The position numbers and the translations under genes are program-made. The notes under the pieces are model-generated. The model saw nothing but the letters and a program-made list of their open reading frames with translations, was not told the DNA's origin and did not search any database. A stretch of 64,000 nt of DNA from Propioniciclava soli (GTDB taxonomy: Bacteria > Actinomycetota > Actinomycetes > Propionibacteriales > Propionibacteriaceae). The DNA lies in assembly GCF_014858005.1 (NCBI RefSeq), contig NZ_JACYOT010000001.1:1-64000 (forward strand), read 5' to 3'. Below, piece after piece: positions 24,809 to 34,007 of the stretch. The first letter of the stretch is position 1; each line of letters starts with the position of its first letter.

Positions 24809-26157
24809 GCATGGACGCCGACACCCCCGACACCGACCGGGGCCACCCGTGGTTCCTCAACGCGGAGGAGCTGGCTGCCACCCGCGCCAAGATCGCCAAG
24901 CTCCAGCAACGCGCCGAAAGGAAGGGGTTCACCGGGACGATCGACGTGGCTGCGGTCCCGGCGACGCGTTCCTCCACTTCGGCGGGTGGACTGCCGGTCA
25001 CCGTGCACGGCTTCGACGTGACGATCACCGGCGACCCGCCCCGCTACCAAGGGTGGCGGTTCGTCGCCGCCGTGGACGCCGTCGAGGGCGGCACGATCCT
25101 GCGCTACCCGCCCGGCTCCACCGCCGAGGTGCCGAACGATCAGATTCGGCCGGGTGAGTGTGACCACTGCCACACCACTCGCGCCCGCCGCTCCACGGTG
25201 CTGGTCTCCCACGACGACACCGGCCAGCTGCTTCAGGTGGGCCGCTCCTGCCTGAGGGACTTCCTCGGCCACAACACCCTGCCGGTGTTCCTCACCCACG
25301 ACGAGATCGCCAACACCCTCGGCGGCAGCCTGGCCGGCACGCCGTCCGCCTGGGACGTCCACAGCGTCCTCATCTACGCCGCCGCCGCGGTCGAGGCGTT
25401 CGGGTGGACGCCCGCGTCGGCGTCCGAGCATGGCCGCGTTCCGACCCGCGACCAAGTCCGCTTGGCGCTGGTGGGTGGACGAGGCGCCGACCAGCTCCGG
25501 GGGCAGCTCGCCCCCCATCTGGCCGACGCCATCGCCCGGGCCCCCCATCTCCGTGACGACTTGCTGAACGGGCTGAAGGGCAGCTCCGGGTACGAGGCCA
25601 ACCTGGTGGCGGTGCTGAGCGGTGCCGCAGTCGACGCCCGGCACCTCGGGTTGGCGGTCAGCGCGATCCCCGCCCACCAACGCCTGCAGGAGGATCGGCG
25701 GCGCGAGGTGGCCCGGCAGGACGCCGCCAGGACGGTCGACTACGCCGGGACCGTCGGGGAGAAGGTCACCTTGTCCGGCGTCGTCCGCACCGCGCTGCGG
25801 GTCGACGGGTACACCTACCGCTCACCCGACCAGGTCATGCTCGTGGTGGACTGCGGCACCGCGGTGGCGAAGATGACCACCTCCGCCGCGTGGGCCTACC
25901 AGGTCAAGGTCGGCGACCCCCTGACGGTCACCGGCACCGTCAAGGCCCACACCGAGTGGAACGGGATCAAGCAGACCGTCCTCACCCGCCCCAAGCAGCT
26001 CGACACCATCGCCGAGGGTGCCCAGACGTCCCTCGCGGGCGCCGCCCCGCCGGCCCTTTGGGAGACGGTCGCCAGTGCGCGTCTCGACGGCGTGCAGGCC
26101 GCCCAACGCTGGACCACCACCCGGACGCCGTCCCGCGGCGTCGCCGTGTCCTACTGA
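24805..26157 (+). CDS. Zinc-motif protein with C-terminal OB-like segment
   Basis: This 450-residue protein starts at ATG 24805. Residues about 110-150 hold CDHCHTTRARRSTVLVSHDD and GRSCLRDFLG, a short zinc-binding pattern (CxxC...C). Residues about 310-405 (TLSGVVRTALRVDGYTYRSP, VMLVVDCGTAVAKMTTSAA, DPLTVTGTVKAHTEWNGIKQ) read like an OB-fold nucleic-acid-binding domain. A conserved PALWETVASARLDG peptide ends the protein. It lies between ArdC and the coupling protein gene, so a role in handling single-stranded transfer DNA is plausible. Not matched to a named family. Confidence 0.65.
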   Translation: MSMDADTPDTDRGHPWFLNAEELAATRAKIAKLQQRAERKGFTGTIDVAAVPATRSSTSAGGLPVTVHGFDVTITGDPPRYQGWRFVAAVDAVEGGTILRYPPGSTAEVPNDQIRPGECDHCHTTRARRSTVLVSHDDTGQLLQVGRSCLRDFLGHNTLPVFLTHDEIANTLGGSLAGTPSAWDVHSVLIYAAAAVEAFGWTPASASEHGRVPTRDQVRLALVGGRGADQLRGQLAPHLADAIARAPHLRDDLLNGLKGSSGYEANLVAVLSGAAVDARHLGLAVSAIPAHQRLQEDRRREVARQDAARTVDYAGTVGEKVTLSGVVRTALRVDGYTYRSPDQVMLVVDCGTAVAKMTTSAAWAYQVKVGDPLTVTGTVKAHTEWNGIKQTVLTRPKQLDTIAEGAQTSLAGAAPPALWETVASARLDGVQAAQRWTTTRTPSRGVAVSY

Positions 26158-26175
26158 CCGCCAAGGAGCCCCGCC

Positions 26176-26610
26176 ATGCAGCGCGCCCGCCGCCACAACC
26201 CCTACCCGCTCACCTGGGAGATCCCACTTGGGATCGCCTGCGCGGTTCTGCTCACCCTCGCCGTCGGCGTCCACCTCGGCGACGCCCTCGCCCACCTCGC
26301 CGCCGGCCAGCCGTGGGCTTGGCCTCAGCCCCGCGACGTGTTCGGCAGCATCCCCGCCGTCTTGGCCGCCGAACCGGCCTCGGCGGCGGTCGATCCGCGG
26401 GTGTGGATCGTCACCGTCGAACTCCTGCTGACCGGCAGCCTCGGCTGGGGCGCCTACAGCACTTGGCAACGCTGGGGACCGTCGCGGCTCAAGGGCATGG
26501 CCACCAGCGAACAGGCAGAACAGGTCCTCGGCGTCCGCCGGCTCCGCAAGGTCGCCGCCATCGTCCGCCCCGACCTCCACGCACGCTCCCCGAGGGAGGC
26601 CCGGCGATGA
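26176..26610 (+). CDS. Membrane partner of the coupling protein
   Basis: This 144-residue protein has two hydrophobic segments, about residues 15-40 (WEIPLGIACAVLLTLAVGVH) and 74-97 (VWIVTVELLLTGSLGWGAYS), and a basic cytosolic tail. It overlaps the coupling protein gene by 4 bp. That ATPase has no membrane helices of its own, so this protein is probably its detached N-terminal membrane anchor. Inference from topology and gene order. Confidence 0.65.
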   Translation: MQRARRHNPYPLTWEIPLGIACAVLLTLAVGVHLGDALAHLAAGQPWAWPQPRDVFGSIPAVLAAEPASAAVDPRVWIVTVELLLTGSLGWGAYSTWQRWGPSRLKGMATSEQAEQVLGVRRLRKVAAIVRPDLHARSPREARR

Positions 26611-28055
26611 GGACCCGGTTCGATCCCACCCAGGTCGGTTGGCGGATCGGGAGGGCGTGGGAGCCCCGCGCGCGTGATCTGTGGTGCCCGTGGGACCGCA
26701 CCGCCGGCGTCATCGGCCCCCAAGGCTCCGGCAAGACCCTCGACCTGCTCACCCCCGCCCTCCTCGCCGCCCCTGGCGCCGCCCTCGTCACCCTCACCAA
26801 GGTCGACGACCTGCTCCTCACCATCACCGACCGCAGCACCGAGGACCGGCCGTGCGTGGTGCTCGATCCGTTCGGCCTCGCCCCTGGCCTGCCCGAACTC
26901 GTGTGGGATCCCGTGCAGGGGTGCGTCGACCCCATGGTCGCCGAACGCCGAGCCAAAGCGTTCACCGCCGGCACCATCCGCGGCGCCATCCACACCGGCT
27001 CTGGTGACAGTGCCGCCCGCTTCTACGCCTCCGAAGCCGCCAAAGTCCTCCAGGGCTACCTTCACGCAGCGGCCCTCACCGGCCGCACCCTCGACGACGT
27101 CCTCGATTGGGTGTCCAGGCCCTTGTCGACCACCGAACCCGGCGAGATCCTCCGCGAGCACCCCCACGCCGCCCCCTACTGGCACGGCCTCCTCCACGGC
27201 GCCCTGCACGGCGACGACCGGACCTCCAGCAACACCGTCACCACCGTCCACCAAGCCCTCAACCTGTTCTTCCAAGCCGACATCCGCCGCCGCTGCGTCC
27301 CCAGCGCGGTCCGGGCCGCAACTGACATTGCGGACGTCATCCGCCGCCGGGGCACCATCTACCTGCTCGGCCGGGAGGACCCGTACGCGTCGGCGTCCCC
27401 GCTGATGACCGCCCTGGCCGAACACGTCCTCGACACCGCCCTGGCGTTGGCCAACACCTCGCCGTGGGGACGACTGTGCCCACCGATGCTCGCCTCCCTC
27501 GACGAACTCCCTTCCACCGCACCCCTGCCGACCCTGCGGACCCGGATGGCGAACGAGCGCGCCCTGGGGATCTCGTTCATCTACGCGGCGCAGACGTGGC
27601 GGCAGCTCGCGGCGATCTTCGGCGACCAGGAAGCCAAGGCGCTGTTCGGGCTCACCAACGTGCTCGTCATGTTCGGCGGCAGCAAGGACGTCGCGTTCAA
27701 CCAAGAAGTCTCCGACCTCGTCGGCACCGTCCGCGTCCCGCGCACCACCTGGCAAACCGGACGCGGCGGCCGCTCCATCTCGGGGGAAGACATCCCCATC
27801 CTGCGTGGCGAGGAGATCCGTCAACTCCCCGAACGCCGAGCCCTCGTCATCGCCGAGAACAGCAAACCCATCATCGCCAAACTCACCCGCTGCCTCGACG
27901 GCAAACCAGGCCAAGCACTCCTCGCCGCCCAGAAGGCCGCCCGCCAACATCTCGCTAACGCCCGCCGGGGTCAGATACCGACGGACGCGCGCGCCACCGC
28001 CGCAGTCGTCGCCGCCCAACGCCAAGGCCTCACCAACGCAGGACCGCTCCGATGA
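26607..28055 (+). CDS. VirD4/TraG-type conjugative coupling ATPase
   Basis: This 482-residue soluble P-loop ATPase has Walker A IGPQGSGKTLDL (residues about 36-47), VVLDPFGLAPGLPELVWDPV, GTIYLLGREDPYASASPLMT, the Walker B segment PPMLASLDELPSTAPLPTL and SFIYAAQTWRQLAAIFG, all typical of TraG/VirD4 and TraD-like proteins. The membrane helices found in most VirD4 proteins are absent and likely supplied by the preceding gene. It recruits the relaxosome to the channel and pumps DNA. It overlaps both neighbours by 4 bp. Confidence 0.9.
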   Translation: MRTRFDPTQVGWRIGRAWEPRARDLWCPWDRTAGVIGPQGSGKTLDLLTPALLAAPGAALVTLTKVDDLLLTITDRSTEDRPCVVLDPFGLAPGLPELVWDPVQGCVDPMVAERRAKAFTAGTIRGAIHTGSGDSAARFYASEAAKVLQGYLHAAALTGRTLDDVLDWVSRPLSTTEPGEILREHPHAAPYWHGLLHGALHGDDRTSSNTVTTVHQALNLFFQADIRRRCVPSAVRAATDIADVIRRRGTIYLLGREDPYASASPLMTALAEHVLDTALALANTSPWGRLCPPMLASLDELPSTAPLPTLRTRMANERALGISFIYAAQTWRQLAAIFGDQEAKALFGLTNVLVMFGGSKDVAFNQEVSDLVGTVRVPRTTWQTGRGGRSISGEDIPILRGEEIRQLPERRALVIAENSKPIIAKLTRCLDGKPGQALLAAQKAARQHLANARRGQIPTDARATAAVVAAQRQGLTNAGPLR

Positions 28056-28672
28056 GCGGCCCCGAGCCCGACGAGTTGGTGCGCGCCTTCCCGACCCCCG
28101 GGCCGCTGCTCGGCACCGCGTACCGCGACCTCTACCTCGCCACCGAAGGCAGCGACAACCAGAAGGCCGCGATCGGGGACCCCAGCCTCCTCCCGAAGCC
28201 CTGGGACCCGCCCACCTGCCGCAACCCGCAACTCCGGGCCGAACTCTGGGGCTGGCTCGACGCCGTCGCCATCTGGATCAACCACGAGTACGTGTGGGAC
28301 CCCGACAGCACTATCCCGCCCTGCTGGCCCCAGCACCCTCACATCGTCCACGAACTCGCGGTGATGGCCGACCAGCGCCGGCGCGCGGGCATCACCCTGG
28401 ACTCCAATGCGCTCGAGGAATGGCACCGCTACACGCTGCCCGGCTTCCTCGAACGCCTGCGCGGACGCCTCAAAGCCCACTGCGAGACCGACCACCAACC
28501 CTGGCCCGCACGCGGACGCGGTGCCCGCTACACAGACACCCGCAACACCGAACGCCGGCGAGACGCCTTCAACGGCGACCTCCGCCAACTTCAGCCAGCC
28601 GCACCGGTCGTCCCCGCCCGGCCGAGGCTCTCGATCCTCAACACCGAGACCGGCAAGATCACCAAACCGTGA
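28052..28672 (+). CDS. DUF4913-like ICE protein
   Basis: This 206-residue protein has ELWGWLDAVAIWINHEYVWD then IPPCWPQHPHIVHELAVMAD and EEWHRYTLPGFLERLRGRLK, a pattern I associate with DUF4913, a family common in actinobacterial conjugative elements. No catalytic signature is visible. It is the last gene of the operon, overlapping the coupling protein stop. The following 190 bp change in character and lead to the first cargo block. Confidence 0.7.
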   Translation: MSGPEPDELVRAFPTPGPLLGTAYRDLYLATEGSDNQKAAIGDPSLLPKPWDPPTCRNPQLRAELWGWLDAVAIWINHEYVWDPDSTIPPCWPQHPHIVHELAVMADQRRRAGITLDSNALEEWHRYTLPGFLERLRGRLKAHCETDHQPWPARGRGARYTDTRNTERRRDAFNGDLRQLQPAAPVVPARPRLSILNTETGKITKP

Positions 28673-28771
28673 TCCGCCACGGCGTGAGCTTTGCGCGCGA
28701 CGTCAGTCCCAGATGTCATCAGAGGCGCAACACTCGGACATGCCGACGGTCGTGACATGCACAGGACATGG

Positions 28772-28805
28772 TTGACTGGCGTCAGGTCTCCCGGATAGCC
28801 CGGGA
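28772..28805 (+). promoter_or_regulatory. Candidate promoter/operator of the three-gene cargo
   Basis: A TTGACT hexamer at 28772-28777 resembles a -35 box. A perfect inverted repeat TCCCGG-ATAGC-CCGGGA lies at 28789-28805, where a -10 region would fall, 58 bp before the first cargo gene. Reading this as a repressible promoter is inference. Confidence 0.35.
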
Positions 28806-28862
28806 ATACTGCAACTGACGATAGATTGCGGAACCGCGCGCGTCTCTCGGGATGGGGGTGCT

Positions 28863-29561
28863 ATGAGTCAGGGAAATGGCACGGACCTGATGGTTCGCCC
28901 AACTCCCAGCATCATGCAGCACGCCATCCGCATGCTCGTCATCCTTGACGGCTGCGGCGAACCCGTCGCGCAGGGCGACCCGGTCGGCTGTGTCGCGGTC
29001 ATCCGTGCCGAGCTTCGCCTCCAAGCCTTGGACTTCTGGCTCCGGAATCCCGACTACCTGGCCGGCGAACTCCTCACGATGGTCGAAGATGGGTCTCTGC
29101 CACGTGGCGAGTTCCTGAAGGTCGTCGAGGAACTGCTTGAGAACCGCGAGCCTGATTTGCACTGGTACCCGATGCCTCGGTGGCACCACGGCGCGTACGA
29201 GGCCATAGACGACGCCTTCTCGGTGCTCTCCGCCTACGGGCTCGCACAGGTGCGACGCCTTGGCGGAATCCAGAAGACCGCAAGGAGTCAGTTCTTCCTC
29301 ACCGACGCAGGTCGGGCCGCGGTTGCTGGGCTCCGAAGGGAGCCCGTCCTGTCCTGGTACACCGAACAGGTCAAGCTGGTTGCCCTGGTCGCCGGTTGCG
29401 ACGTTGGCAGCAAACTGAAGAAGCGGCAGTATCAGCAGGCTGAGTACGCACGCACCAAGCTCGGGACCAACATCACACCAATTCACGCAGGAGTGCGTGA
29501 CCGCTTGGAAGTGGTGAAGGAAGCGAGCGACGCGAGCGCCAGCGCAGAGGGAGAGTCATGA
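28863..29561 (+). CDS. Middle-component-like protein of an ABC three-component system
   Basis: This 232-residue protein starts at ATG 28863 behind GGGATGGGGG. It has RAELRLQALDFWLRNPDYLA, ELLTMVEDG, a central YEAIDDAFSVLSAYGLAQVR region and FFLTDAGRAAVAGL, a winged-helix-like pattern. Size, helical content and position directly before an SMC-like ABC ATPase (4-bp overlap) match the middle component of ABC-3C systems described by Krishnan, Burroughs, Iyer and Aravind. The role there is to couple ATPase and effector. Family assignment is from pattern recall and needs a profile search. Confidence 0.55.
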   Translation: MSQGNGTDLMVRPTPSIMQHAIRMLVILDGCGEPVAQGDPVGCVAVIRAELRLQALDFWLRNPDYLAGELLTMVEDGSLPRGEFLKVVEELLENREPDLHWYPMPRWHHGAYEAIDDAFSVLSAYGLAQVRRLGGIQKTARSQFFLTDAGRAAVAGLRREPVLSWYTEQVKLVALVAGCDVGSKLKKRQYQQAEYARTKLGTNITPIHAGVRDRLEVVKEASDASASAEGES

Positions 29562-31558
29562 CCATTCTGGGCGAAGCAGTCAGGGCAGAGCTCCAGCGCC
29601 GCGGTGTCGATATCGACCAGGCCGAGATCGAGAGGATCCTGCTCAATGCGGACATCGCCTCGACCGCGTCCCGCGGTGTACCTGCGCGGCTGCGTGTCCA
29701 CCGGCTCCATGTAACCGGCACCAAGCGCTACTCGGAGAACCCCGGCACCGAGATCGATGCCACCGAGATGAAGACCGCACCCATCAACCTGGATTGGACG
29801 CCGAGGATCGGCGTGAATGGCGTCGGCAGCGAAGCGAACCTGCGCGGCAAGTCATCAGTGCTGCACCTGACGATGTGGGCGCTCACCGGCCGCAGCCACC
29901 TCCAAGCCGACGTGGTCTCGTGGGTAGACCACGTGAGCGCCGAGTTCCGCGTCGACGACGTGCCCTTCTACGTCGAGTTCGACGTCACTGACGGCGCTCC
30001 GAGCGGAACGGTCGCGCAGAAGATCGCCTCCGGCCGGGCCGTCCTCGGCACCTTCTCTGGCGCCGCCGAGTTCGAGTCCGTCATGGGCTCGGTCATGCTT
30101 GACCGGCTTCGGCTCGACGCCATCTCGGTCTATTCCAAAGGTGTCGAGACCGAGCACACATGGCCTTCCTACGCTGCGGCGCTGACCGTGCACGCGGACA
30201 GGCTCGACCCGATCATCGGCAATGAGAACACGCTGAAGACCCGCATACTGCAGATGTTCATCGGCACCAGCTGGGCAGCCATCGACGCCCAGGTCGCCAC
30301 TGCACTGAACTCGCTGACTTTCGAGCGCGACGAGATCAAGGCTAAACGGCAAGCAGCGGCATCGGTCACCGCAACCGTCCTGGGGCAGGCCGAGGACCGA
30401 GTGGCGGCGGCGAAGAAGTTCCTGAAGGAATTCGACCCCGACGAGCCGGACGTCGACACGGTGTTCGCTCTCGCTTCCGCCGCTTCCGAGCGCGCCCGCA
30501 AAGCGCATCACCTATCGGTGCAGCTGATGGCCGCCGACACGGCGGCATCAGGAGCCCGCGCACAACTGCGCGCGGAGGAACTACGCCAGCGGGCCTCCGC
30601 AGAGACCGCCGTAGCACGACGCCTGTTTAACGGCATGACCCCCACCGTCTGCCCGCGCTGCTCCACCAAGGTTGACCCCGAGCGCTACGCTGCCGAGCCG
30701 ACGACCCACGAGTGCTCGCTGTGCCTACATGACCTGGACCTCGAGGAGCTGGCCGTGCCCGCGGCCGGCCAGTCGATCAGCGCCGGCGGGGCCGAAGTTG
30801 CTGGCGAGCTCGACGAGAGCGTGGACCCCGTTGAAGCTCTTCGCGAGGCGGTAGCCGAAGCCGAAAGGGGTGTTGCGGACCTCCGTACCAAACACCGCCA
30901 GGCAGAAGCCGCGCGGCGTGAAGCCGAAGAAGCCGCGGTGAAGGGCCGCGAGAAGCTCGACTCTGCCCGCGGCCGACTGAAGGCCGAACTCGAGTTGGCC
31001 CGCGCCCAAAGTGCGCTCGACACATTGCGCGATGCCACGAGAGACCAGCCACCGAAACTGGCAGACCTAGAGATCAAAGTCCTCACGGCCGCGTCGGACC
31101 TGACGAAGAAATGGGTCAGGGACGAGCAAGGGCCCCTCTTGGAGTCTGTATCGGGTGCGATCGCGGTCCTCGCCCGCCGATTCGGGTCCACCAACATCAC
31201 CTCGGTCAAGCTCAAGGGTAACGGCAATATGGACGTGCTCAAGGGCGGAGCCCCCACCACCTACAGCAACCTGACCAACGGAGAGAAACTTAGAATCAAG
31301 CTCGCCGCAGTCATCGCGCTCATCGAACTCGGCGACCGTGAGGGCGTTGGCCGCCACCCAGGCTTGCTGTTCGTCGACTCGCCAGCCGCTGAGGAGATCC
31401 CCGAGGCAGACCTCAGGGCCATGCTCCAAGCCATGACCGCCATCGCCGAGGAGACGGACCTGCAGATCGTGGTCGCCACAACCCACGGGCCGATGCTCAG
31501 CGATGTCCTCCCGAAGGGCAATCTGCTCGTTGCTGCCGGCACCGACTTCGTATGGTGA
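29558..31558 (+). CDS. SMC/Rad50-like ABC ATPase of a defence system
   Basis: In this 666-residue ATPase the Walker A lies at residues about 86-101, with GVNGVG followed by SEANLRGKSSVLHL. A central zinc-hook-like region, CPRCSTKVDPERYAAEP...CSLC, lies at about 365-390, and a coiled coil at about 425-510. The ABC signature-like NLTNGEKLRIKLAAVIAL starts near 572, Walker B GLLFVDSPAAEE near 602, and a VVATTHGP switch near 638. This head-coil-hook-coil-head order is that of Rad50/RecN-like proteins and of Lamassu LmuB. It overlaps its upstream partner by 4 bp. DNA sensing is inferred from family. Confidence 0.85.
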   Translation: MTILGEAVRAELQRRGVDIDQAEIERILLNADIASTASRGVPARLRVHRLHVTGTKRYSENPGTEIDATEMKTAPINLDWTPRIGVNGVGSEANLRGKSSVLHLTMWALTGRSHLQADVVSWVDHVSAEFRVDDVPFYVEFDVTDGAPSGTVAQKIASGRAVLGTFSGAAEFESVMGSVMLDRLRLDAISVYSKGVETEHTWPSYAAALTVHADRLDPIIGNENTLKTRILQMFIGTSWAAIDAQVATALNSLTFERDEIKAKRQAAASVTATVLGQAEDRVAAAKKFLKEFDPDEPDVDTVFALASAASERARKAHHLSVQLMAADTAASGARAQLRAEELRQRASAETAVARRLFNGMTPTVCPRCSTKVDPERYAAEPTTHECSLCLHDLDLEELAVPAAGQSISAGGAEVAGELDESVDPVEALREAVAEAERGVADLRTKHRQAEAARREAEEAAVKGREKLDSARGRLKAELELARAQSALDTLRDATRDQPPKLADLEIKVLTAASDLTKKWVRDEQGPLLESVSGAIAVLARRFGSTNITSVKLKGNGNMDVLKGGAPTTYSNLTNGEKLRIKLAAVIALIELGDREGVGRHPGLLFVDSPAAEEIPEADLRAMLQAMTAIAEETDLQIVVATTHGPMLSDVLPKGNLLVAAGTDFVW

Positions 31559-31661
31559 CACCCCATCAGATGACTGCCCACCGCCTGTCGGCCCGCACAC
31601 TTAGGTGATCACACAGTAGAACAGCCCAATAGCCTGCAGACGCAGCCGAACAGGAGGGGAA

Positions 31662-33818
31662 TTGCCGGACCAGCAAGATGCCAACGAGATCGCCGCCAAC
31701 CTCCGCGCTGCTCTGACCGGTGCAGAGCCTCCAGCGGACCTGCTGGACCAACTCGGCGGCGAGCAGGGGCTGGCAACTCTGGCTCCTACGCTGGTCGACG
31801 ACCCGCTGCTCACCCCTGCGCTTTCTCTGCTCGCGCGCGAGGCGGGTCGCGCCACCGAGGCCGGCGGAGACCTGACGTCCATCCGGTCCGCTGCGGCTGC
31901 GCTTGCCGCCGCGGCGCTGGATTCGAAAGACCCCGCGCAGTTCGCCTCGAACATCGAGATCCTATGCGCGGACGCGGTGCTTCCCGCACTGGTCGGTGAC
32001 CAAGTCGCGGCGAGTTGCCTCAAGCTAGCCACGCCTCCACGAGCCGCCGCCGGAGGTGAGGAAATGCCCGAGGCTCAAGTTCTGCGTCAGGCGATCGCGT
32101 TGGAGTCTGTGGGGCGGCTTGTCGTCCGCGGACACGGGTCGAAGTACAAGCTGCTGGCACTACTGGAGGATGTCAAGGAACCGCAACCTCGCCGATACGC
32201 CCAGGCAGTCGCCCGCATCGTCACCCTCGCCTTCGATCATTGGGAGACGGACGACGACGTGGCCGACGTCCTCGACATCCTCACCGGCGTCGTCGCGCCG
32301 GCCAACGACGCCGCGAAGGATCCCGGCCTACAGAAGCGCAACGACGAGTTGCGCAGAGACATCGCTCCAGATGCCCTCTGGGCCAAGTCGAACGTGGCCT
32401 TGGCCCAAGCTCTGCGCAGCACCACGAAGCAGGGTCTCTGCAACCGTCTTGACGACGCTCTTGAGCACCTCCAGGGCGTCACGCAGTTGGATGACCGCTC
32501 CGATGCCGAACTCCTCCGCGCCGCGCTCAAGCTACTGCGGGGGCTGCTCGGCTCGCTCGACGACTCAACAGGCTCGCAGGACGCAGCGACCTGGGAAGCG
32601 TCACTCACCGACGCCGCATCGATGGCAGCACGCGCCGACCAGTTCACCTTCGACACCCACGGCCTGAATCACTGGAGCGGCGACAGGAAACTCGCCGTCC
32701 TGCTAGGTTGGCGTCGGCTAGCCAACGACTTGGCCTTCCTTAAAGACCAACTCAGCCGAGACAGCATCTACGAAGCGGCCTTGGTCCTCGACGATATCTT
32801 GGCAATCTACGCCTCATCGCGTTCCTATGATGTCACCAGCAGGGCCCACGGCGCTGAGAACGTACTCGCAACAATTCGGCCGTCGATCGCAAGCGGCTTC
32901 GCCGCCCGCGCCGGACTGCTCCGAAACTTGATCGACCACACGGAAGTAATCCGTCACCGCATCGAGGCGGCACAAACGACCGACGATATTGAGGGGTTGC
33001 GTCGGCGTCTGACCACAGCGGAGACCGTCCTTCAAGCTGCCCGGGCCAGCCTTGCGGCCGGCGCGGAGCCGCCGGGAAAACAGCATGAGCGGGCGGCGGA
33101 CCTCCCGCCCCTGCTAGCTGACCTCCTCGGACCCACGCCCACCGTCATCGAGTGCCTCCAGGGCGCCGATCCTGCTGAACTCGAGCAGTTGGCCGCCGCC
33201 GTGGCCGACCTGCAGGCCGCTACCGACCTCGACCCGGACATAATGGTCACCTCGACCCGCAAACGGATTCTCGCCGCGCTTTCATCCTCCGAGGACTTCC
33301 GTGACGACGTAGTCCCAGCGGTCACAGTCGTGCTCGACCAGCTCATCAAGTTCGTGCGTCAACGGGTAAATAATCAGTCCTCCTGGAAATCATACCAATT
33401 CGATCCCGAAGCGGATGAACATGCTCTTCATGTCGACCTGTACGAGTGGCTCTGCCAGGGACAGTTCGGCAGCTTCACCAACGTCGAAGTTCAGGAGGTC
33501 GGCGCGGGCCGCGTCGACATCCAAATCCAGTTCTCCGGATTCCACCTCTACCTAGAGTTAAAGGCCGACGATACAGCGGTGCCGGTGAGCGCGAAAGCCG
33601 CATACATCAAACAGACCGTTTCCTACCAAGCCTCCGATGTCCGAATCGGGTTCCTCGTCGTGCTGCGGATGACGCATCCGAAGAACAGATCACCCTCGGC
33701 ACACCTGACCGAGTTCGTCTCACACACCACGGTTGCCATCGATGGCAGCGACACTGAGCGGCATGTCGTGATGCTCGAAATCCCTGGCAATCAGACGAAA
33801 CCATCCGCGGTTCGCTGA
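31662..33818 (+). CDS. Large cargo protein with C-terminal PD-(D/E)XK nuclease-like domain
   Basis: This 718-residue protein starts at TTG 31662, three bases behind AGGAGGGG. Residues 1 to about 560 are helical and unrecognised. Residues about 585-700 look like a restriction-endonuclease fold: ADEHALHVDLYEWLCQGQF, NVEVQEVGAGRVDIQIQF with Asp619, then LYLELKAD with Glu632 and Lys634, and VSYQASDVRIGFLVVLRM. That D...ExK order is the PD-(D/E)XK signature. It follows the SMC-like ATPase gene by 103 bp and is the likely effector of the three-gene set. Overall family unknown. Confidence 0.65.
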   Translation: MPDQQDANEIAANLRAALTGAEPPADLLDQLGGEQGLATLAPTLVDDPLLTPALSLLAREAGRATEAGGDLTSIRSAAAALAAAALDSKDPAQFASNIEILCADAVLPALVGDQVAASCLKLATPPRAAAGGEEMPEAQVLRQAIALESVGRLVVRGHGSKYKLLALLEDVKEPQPRRYAQAVARIVTLAFDHWETDDDVADVLDILTGVVAPANDAAKDPGLQKRNDELRRDIAPDALWAKSNVALAQALRSTTKQGLCNRLDDALEHLQGVTQLDDRSDAELLRAALKLLRGLLGSLDDSTGSQDAATWEASLTDAASMAARADQFTFDTHGLNHWSGDRKLAVLLGWRRLANDLAFLKDQLSRDSIYEAALVLDDILAIYASSRSYDVTSRAHGAENVLATIRPSIASGFAARAGLLRNLIDHTEVIRHRIEAAQTTDDIEGLRRRLTTAETVLQAARASLAAGAEPPGKQHERAADLPPLLADLLGPTPTVIECLQGADPAELEQLAAAVADLQAATDLDPDIMVTSTRKRILAALSSSEDFRDDVVPAVTVVLDQLIKFVRQRVNNQSSWKSYQFDPEADEHALHVDLYEWLCQGQFGSFTNVEVQEVGAGRVDIQIQFSGFHLYLELKADDTAVPVSAKAAYIKQTVSYQASDVRIGFLVVLRMTHPKNRSPSAHLTEFVSHTTVAIDGSDTERHVVMLEIPGNQTKPSAVR

Positions 33819-33898
33819 TGAGGGTGGTCAAGCGGTGGGTTGCTTGGCGTGTCTGTGCGGAGATAGGTCTCGCTGTACGGGTGCTGGCCATTGTTGAC

Positions 33899-33924
33899 CA
33901 CTGGCACCCCGATGGTTGCCAGTG
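33899..33924. terminator. Candidate bidirectional terminator hairpin
   Basis: The perfect arms CACTGGCA (33899-33906) and TGCCAGTG (33917-33924) are separated by 10 bases. It lies between the convergent cargo nuclease gene and the relaxase gene. No T-tract follows on either strand, so the termination role is tentative. Confidence 0.4.
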
Positions 33925-34007
33925 AACGGAAGATCAAGCCGGGTTCCGCGCGTGTGTTGTTCGGCCACGCTGGCCGCGCTGAGATCGCCCCGCATCCTGC
34001 GTTGGGC

